Shown: positions 9,769 to 11,041 of the stretch, piece after piece | Position numbering within the stretch: position 1 is the stretch's first letter | Layout: the number at the start of each line of letters is the position of its first letter | NCBI GenBank assembly: GCA_964453035.1 | Contig: CAYVOX010000117.1 | Span: forward strand, 1 to 11,041 | Length of the DNA stretch: 11,041 nt | Origin: CAYVOX01 sp964453035 | Lineage (GTDB): Bacteria; Chloroflexota; Anaerolineae; Anaerolineales; Anaerolineaceae | Direction of reading: 5' to 3' | Notes under the pieces: generated by a model | What the model was told of the DNA's origin: nothing | Database searches by the model: none | What the model saw: only the letters and a program-made list of their open reading frames with translations | Program-made: the position numbers and the translations under genes

Positions 9769-9775
9769 AGTAAAT

Positions 9776-9788
9776 ATGATAGCACAAG
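9776..9788 (-). promoter_or_regulatory. Extended -10 promoter of the sensor A-B operon, possibly leaderless
   Basis: On the minus strand TATCAT (9781-9776) is preceded by TGC within the motif CTTGTGCTA (9788-9780), the same nine bases as at the LysM promoter. A run of eight T's lies about 10 nt farther upstream, and no -35 hexamer is evident. Transcription would start about 7 nt downstream, at or next to the GTG start at 9768, so the mRNA may have no leader. Confidence 0.42.
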
Positions 9789-9861
9789 TTATAAAAAAAA
9801 CATGTTGCGGGGGGTTTAACGGTTTTGAAAGCAAGTGCCGGGGGTCGCTGCGCGCGGGGAT

Positions 9862-9889
9862 TTGACTTTATTCCAACAACAGTTAAAAT
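9862..9889 (+). promoter_or_regulatory. Promoter of kamA
   Basis: TTGACT (9862-9867) and TAAAAT (9884-9889) are spaced by 16 nt and face kamA. The start would be near 9896, leaving a leader of about 78 nt. The rest of the 205-bp divergent region (9769-9973) holds the opposing sensor promoter and no other structure I can support. Confidence 0.5.
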
Positions 9890-9973
9890 AAACTTACTCC
9901 GAACACGTTTTTGAACCTTTTCTTTTCTCGTGCAGCTGTGTCCGTCAATTCCAAACCGTTGATAGGAGCCTTC

Positions 9974-11041
<1,068 letters not shown>

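Noticed and set aside
9769..9834. TTG start at 9834 for sensor A, adding 22 residues
   Set aside because: The extension runs through the candidate promoter and T-tract. The receiver fold begins just after the GTG at 9768.

Overview
The window looks like chromosomal DNA from a free-living, probably anaerobic bacterium, most likely a Chloroflexota/Anaerolineae-type organism. This is an inference from the GC-rich coding sequence, a pyruvate:ferredoxin oxidoreductase, a lysine 2,3-aminomutase, a Thr/Ala/Pro-rich double-LysM lipoprotein, and GAF-containing hybrid histidine kinases with N-terminal receiver-like domains. No phage, plasmid, CRISPR, tRNA or rRNA signature was seen.

Layout. Six genes lie on the minus strand and one on the plus strand. 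From right to left on the minus strand they are: sensor protein A (9768-8116), sensor kinase B (8095-6164), a LysM lipoprotein (5802-5143), a Nudix hydrolase of the ADP-ribose pyrophosphatase type (5055-4507), a small membrane protein resembling the isoprenylcysteine/phospholipid methyltransferase family (4370-3675), and nifJ (3304 to beyond the left edge). On the plus strand kamA starts at 9974, diverges from sensor A, and runs off the right edge in frame. Both edge genes are intact as far as they can be read. Cluster-ligand spacing in nifJ and cofactor/substrate residues in kamA match the characterised enzymes.

How the genes relate. Sensors A and B are 20 nt apart and almost certainly one operon, closed by a strong GC hairpin just after B. 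The LysM gene has its own good promoter. The Nudix gene follows it at 87 nt and may be co-transcribed. The methyltransferase-like gene has its own promoter. nifJ has a roughly 130-nt leader with three perfect, different palindromes whose centres are about 34 nt apart. A ~110-bp imperfect inverted-repeat element sits between nifJ and the methyltransferase-like gene. nifJ (pyruvate oxidation to acetyl-CoA with ferredoxin reduction) and kamA (lysine to beta-lysine) fit an anaerobic, oxygen-sensitive metabolism, but nothing shows that they are co-regulated.

The most unusual content is the sensor pair. Both proteins begin with receiver folds that lack the phosphoacceptor aspartate and the conserved lysine. 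Protein A also appears to lack the phosphoacceptor histidine and has a degenerate ATP lid, while protein B has a complete histidine kinase core. This suggests a pseudokinase/active-kinase pair, with no response regulator in view.
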